Under the pieces are notes generated by a model that saw only the letters and a list, made by a program, of their open reading frames with translations, did no database searches and was not told the DNA's origin. A program made the position numbers and the translations under genes. 5,853 bases of DNA from Chloroflexota bacterium (lineage in GTDB: Bacteria; Chloroflexota; Anaerolineae; Anaerolineales; Villigracilaceae), in NCBI GenBank assembly GCA_021823555.1, contig JAKANW010000216.1, positions 1 to 5,853 of the forward strand. The letters are read 5' to 3'. The number at the start of each line of letters is the position of its first letter. Position 1 is the stretch's first letter. Below, in pieces: positions 5,532 through 5,853 of the stretch.

Positions 5532-5560
5532 GGGCAGGTTGCAAAGCCTGCCCTGTTTTT
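5532..5560 (+). terminator. Rho-independent terminator after pckA
   Basis: Left arm GGGCAGGTT (5532-5540) pairs with AGCCTGCCC (5545-5553) over nine base pairs including one wobble, capped by a GCAA tetraloop of the stabilising GNRA class, then TGTTTTT. It is the clear end of the aminotransferase-pckA transcription unit. Its arms resemble the palindrome inserted in fabD. Confidence 0.9.
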
Positions 5561-5782
5561 CATAAGATGACAAATGACACATGACTTTGGGGTGGAAAAT
5601 TTGTATAGTAGTAATTAGCTGATTCTGTCTTTTTATCTTCGGTCGTCTATCAGCCGTTAGGGTGCCCTTTGTTCCCGATTTTTCCCTGAATAAGAGAGTA
5701 TAAATGTCTAAGCACAGAGATCCTTTGCTTGAGGTACTAAGGGTTCGTAAAAATATAAGTTCCCTCACCCACCAACGAAGCG
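5561..5782. other. AT-rich intergenic region with no convincing gene
   Basis: Neither strand holds a supported coding region. Three tandem ATGACNN units lie at 5567-5587 and a loose inverted pair GCTGAT/ATCAGC at 5618-5654. TATAAA at 5699-5704 has no good -35 box. A 46-codon ORF from ATG 5704 to TAA 5844 lacks a ribosome-binding site and runs through the repeat, so I do not call it. No tRNA cloverleaf is visible. Confidence 0.6.
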
Positions 5783-5821
5783 ATGTCGTTGCGAGGGCGT
5801 TCTTTGCCCGAAGCAATCCCC
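5783..5821. repeat. Left arm of a second copy of the palindromic dispersed repeat
   Basis: ATGTCGTTGCGAGGGCG (5783-5799) differs by one base from 3725-3741, and GCCCGAAGCAATCCCC (5806-5821) differs by one base from 3745-3760. Between them GATA is replaced by a longer GTTCTTT, keeping the small GGGC...GCCC stem. After 5821 the sequence no longer follows the first copy, and no right arm is seen before the window ends; the arm may lie beyond the edge or be lost. Confidence 0.8.
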
Positions 5822-5853
5822 AAAAGGGCAGAAAAACTGGTTAAACGGGCTTT

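Noticed and set aside
5567..5587. Three tandem ATGACNN units as a possible iteron or operator
   Set aside because: Only three imperfect 7-base units in low-complexity AT-rich DNA, with no replication or regulator gene nearby.
5448..5816. 122-codon minus-strand frame after pckA
   Set aside because: It starts inside the repeat copy, crosses the pckA terminator and ends within pckA; no family resemblance.
5704..5844. 46-codon plus-strand frame near the right end
   Set aside because: No ribosome-binding site, weak promoter, and its second half is repeat-derived.

Overview
The window most resembles an Anaerolineae-type (Chloroflexota) chromosome or metagenome contig. That is an inference from protein style and from the short dispersed repeats (a TGTCATTGCGAG palindromic element and a CCCTTCGAC...CTCAGGG element), not a database result. 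Base composition is moderately GC-rich in genes and AT-richer between them. Almost everything is ordinary housekeeping: I see no CRISPR array, transposase, integrase, phage gene, tRNA or rRNA, and no new defence or biosynthetic system.

Layout. On the minus strand at the left edge lies a two-gene unit: a stand-alone SpoIIE/PP2C-type phosphatase (940 to 218) overlapping by ATGA the start of a membrane protein that looks like an ion-channel subunit (221 to beyond position 1). A compact divergent intergenic region (941-1091) separates this from rightward genes and carries back-to-back sigma70-like promoters whose -35 boxes overlap in the palindrome TGACGTCA. Rightward come rpmF (ribosomal protein bL32, 1092-1292) with a leader hairpin and its own terminator, fabD (malonyl-CoA:ACP transacylase, 1356-2324), a class I PLP aminotransferase (2498-3715), and pckA (ATP-type PEP carboxykinase, 3851-5500) with a strong terminator. 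The last 293 bases hold no convincing gene and end in part of a second copy of the palindromic repeat.

How the genes may work together. rpmF next to a fab gene is a classic bacterial arrangement linking ribosome and fatty-acid synthesis. The aminotransferase, if it acts on aspartate, would yield oxaloacetate, the substrate of PckA. The phosphatase and channel are translationally coupled and may be a signalling/transport pair.

Most worth a second look: (1) the 2305-2437 interval between fabD and the aminotransferase, with a good promoter, an 18-codon ORF whose ATG falls at the predicted transcription start, an internal hairpin and a strong intrinsic terminator, all before the aminotransferase, so an attenuator leader or a ~98-nt small RNA; (2) a short dispersed repeat inserted in frame into fabD just before the active-site serine; (3) the 106-bp palindromic repeat before pckA, which creates a false upstream start codon.
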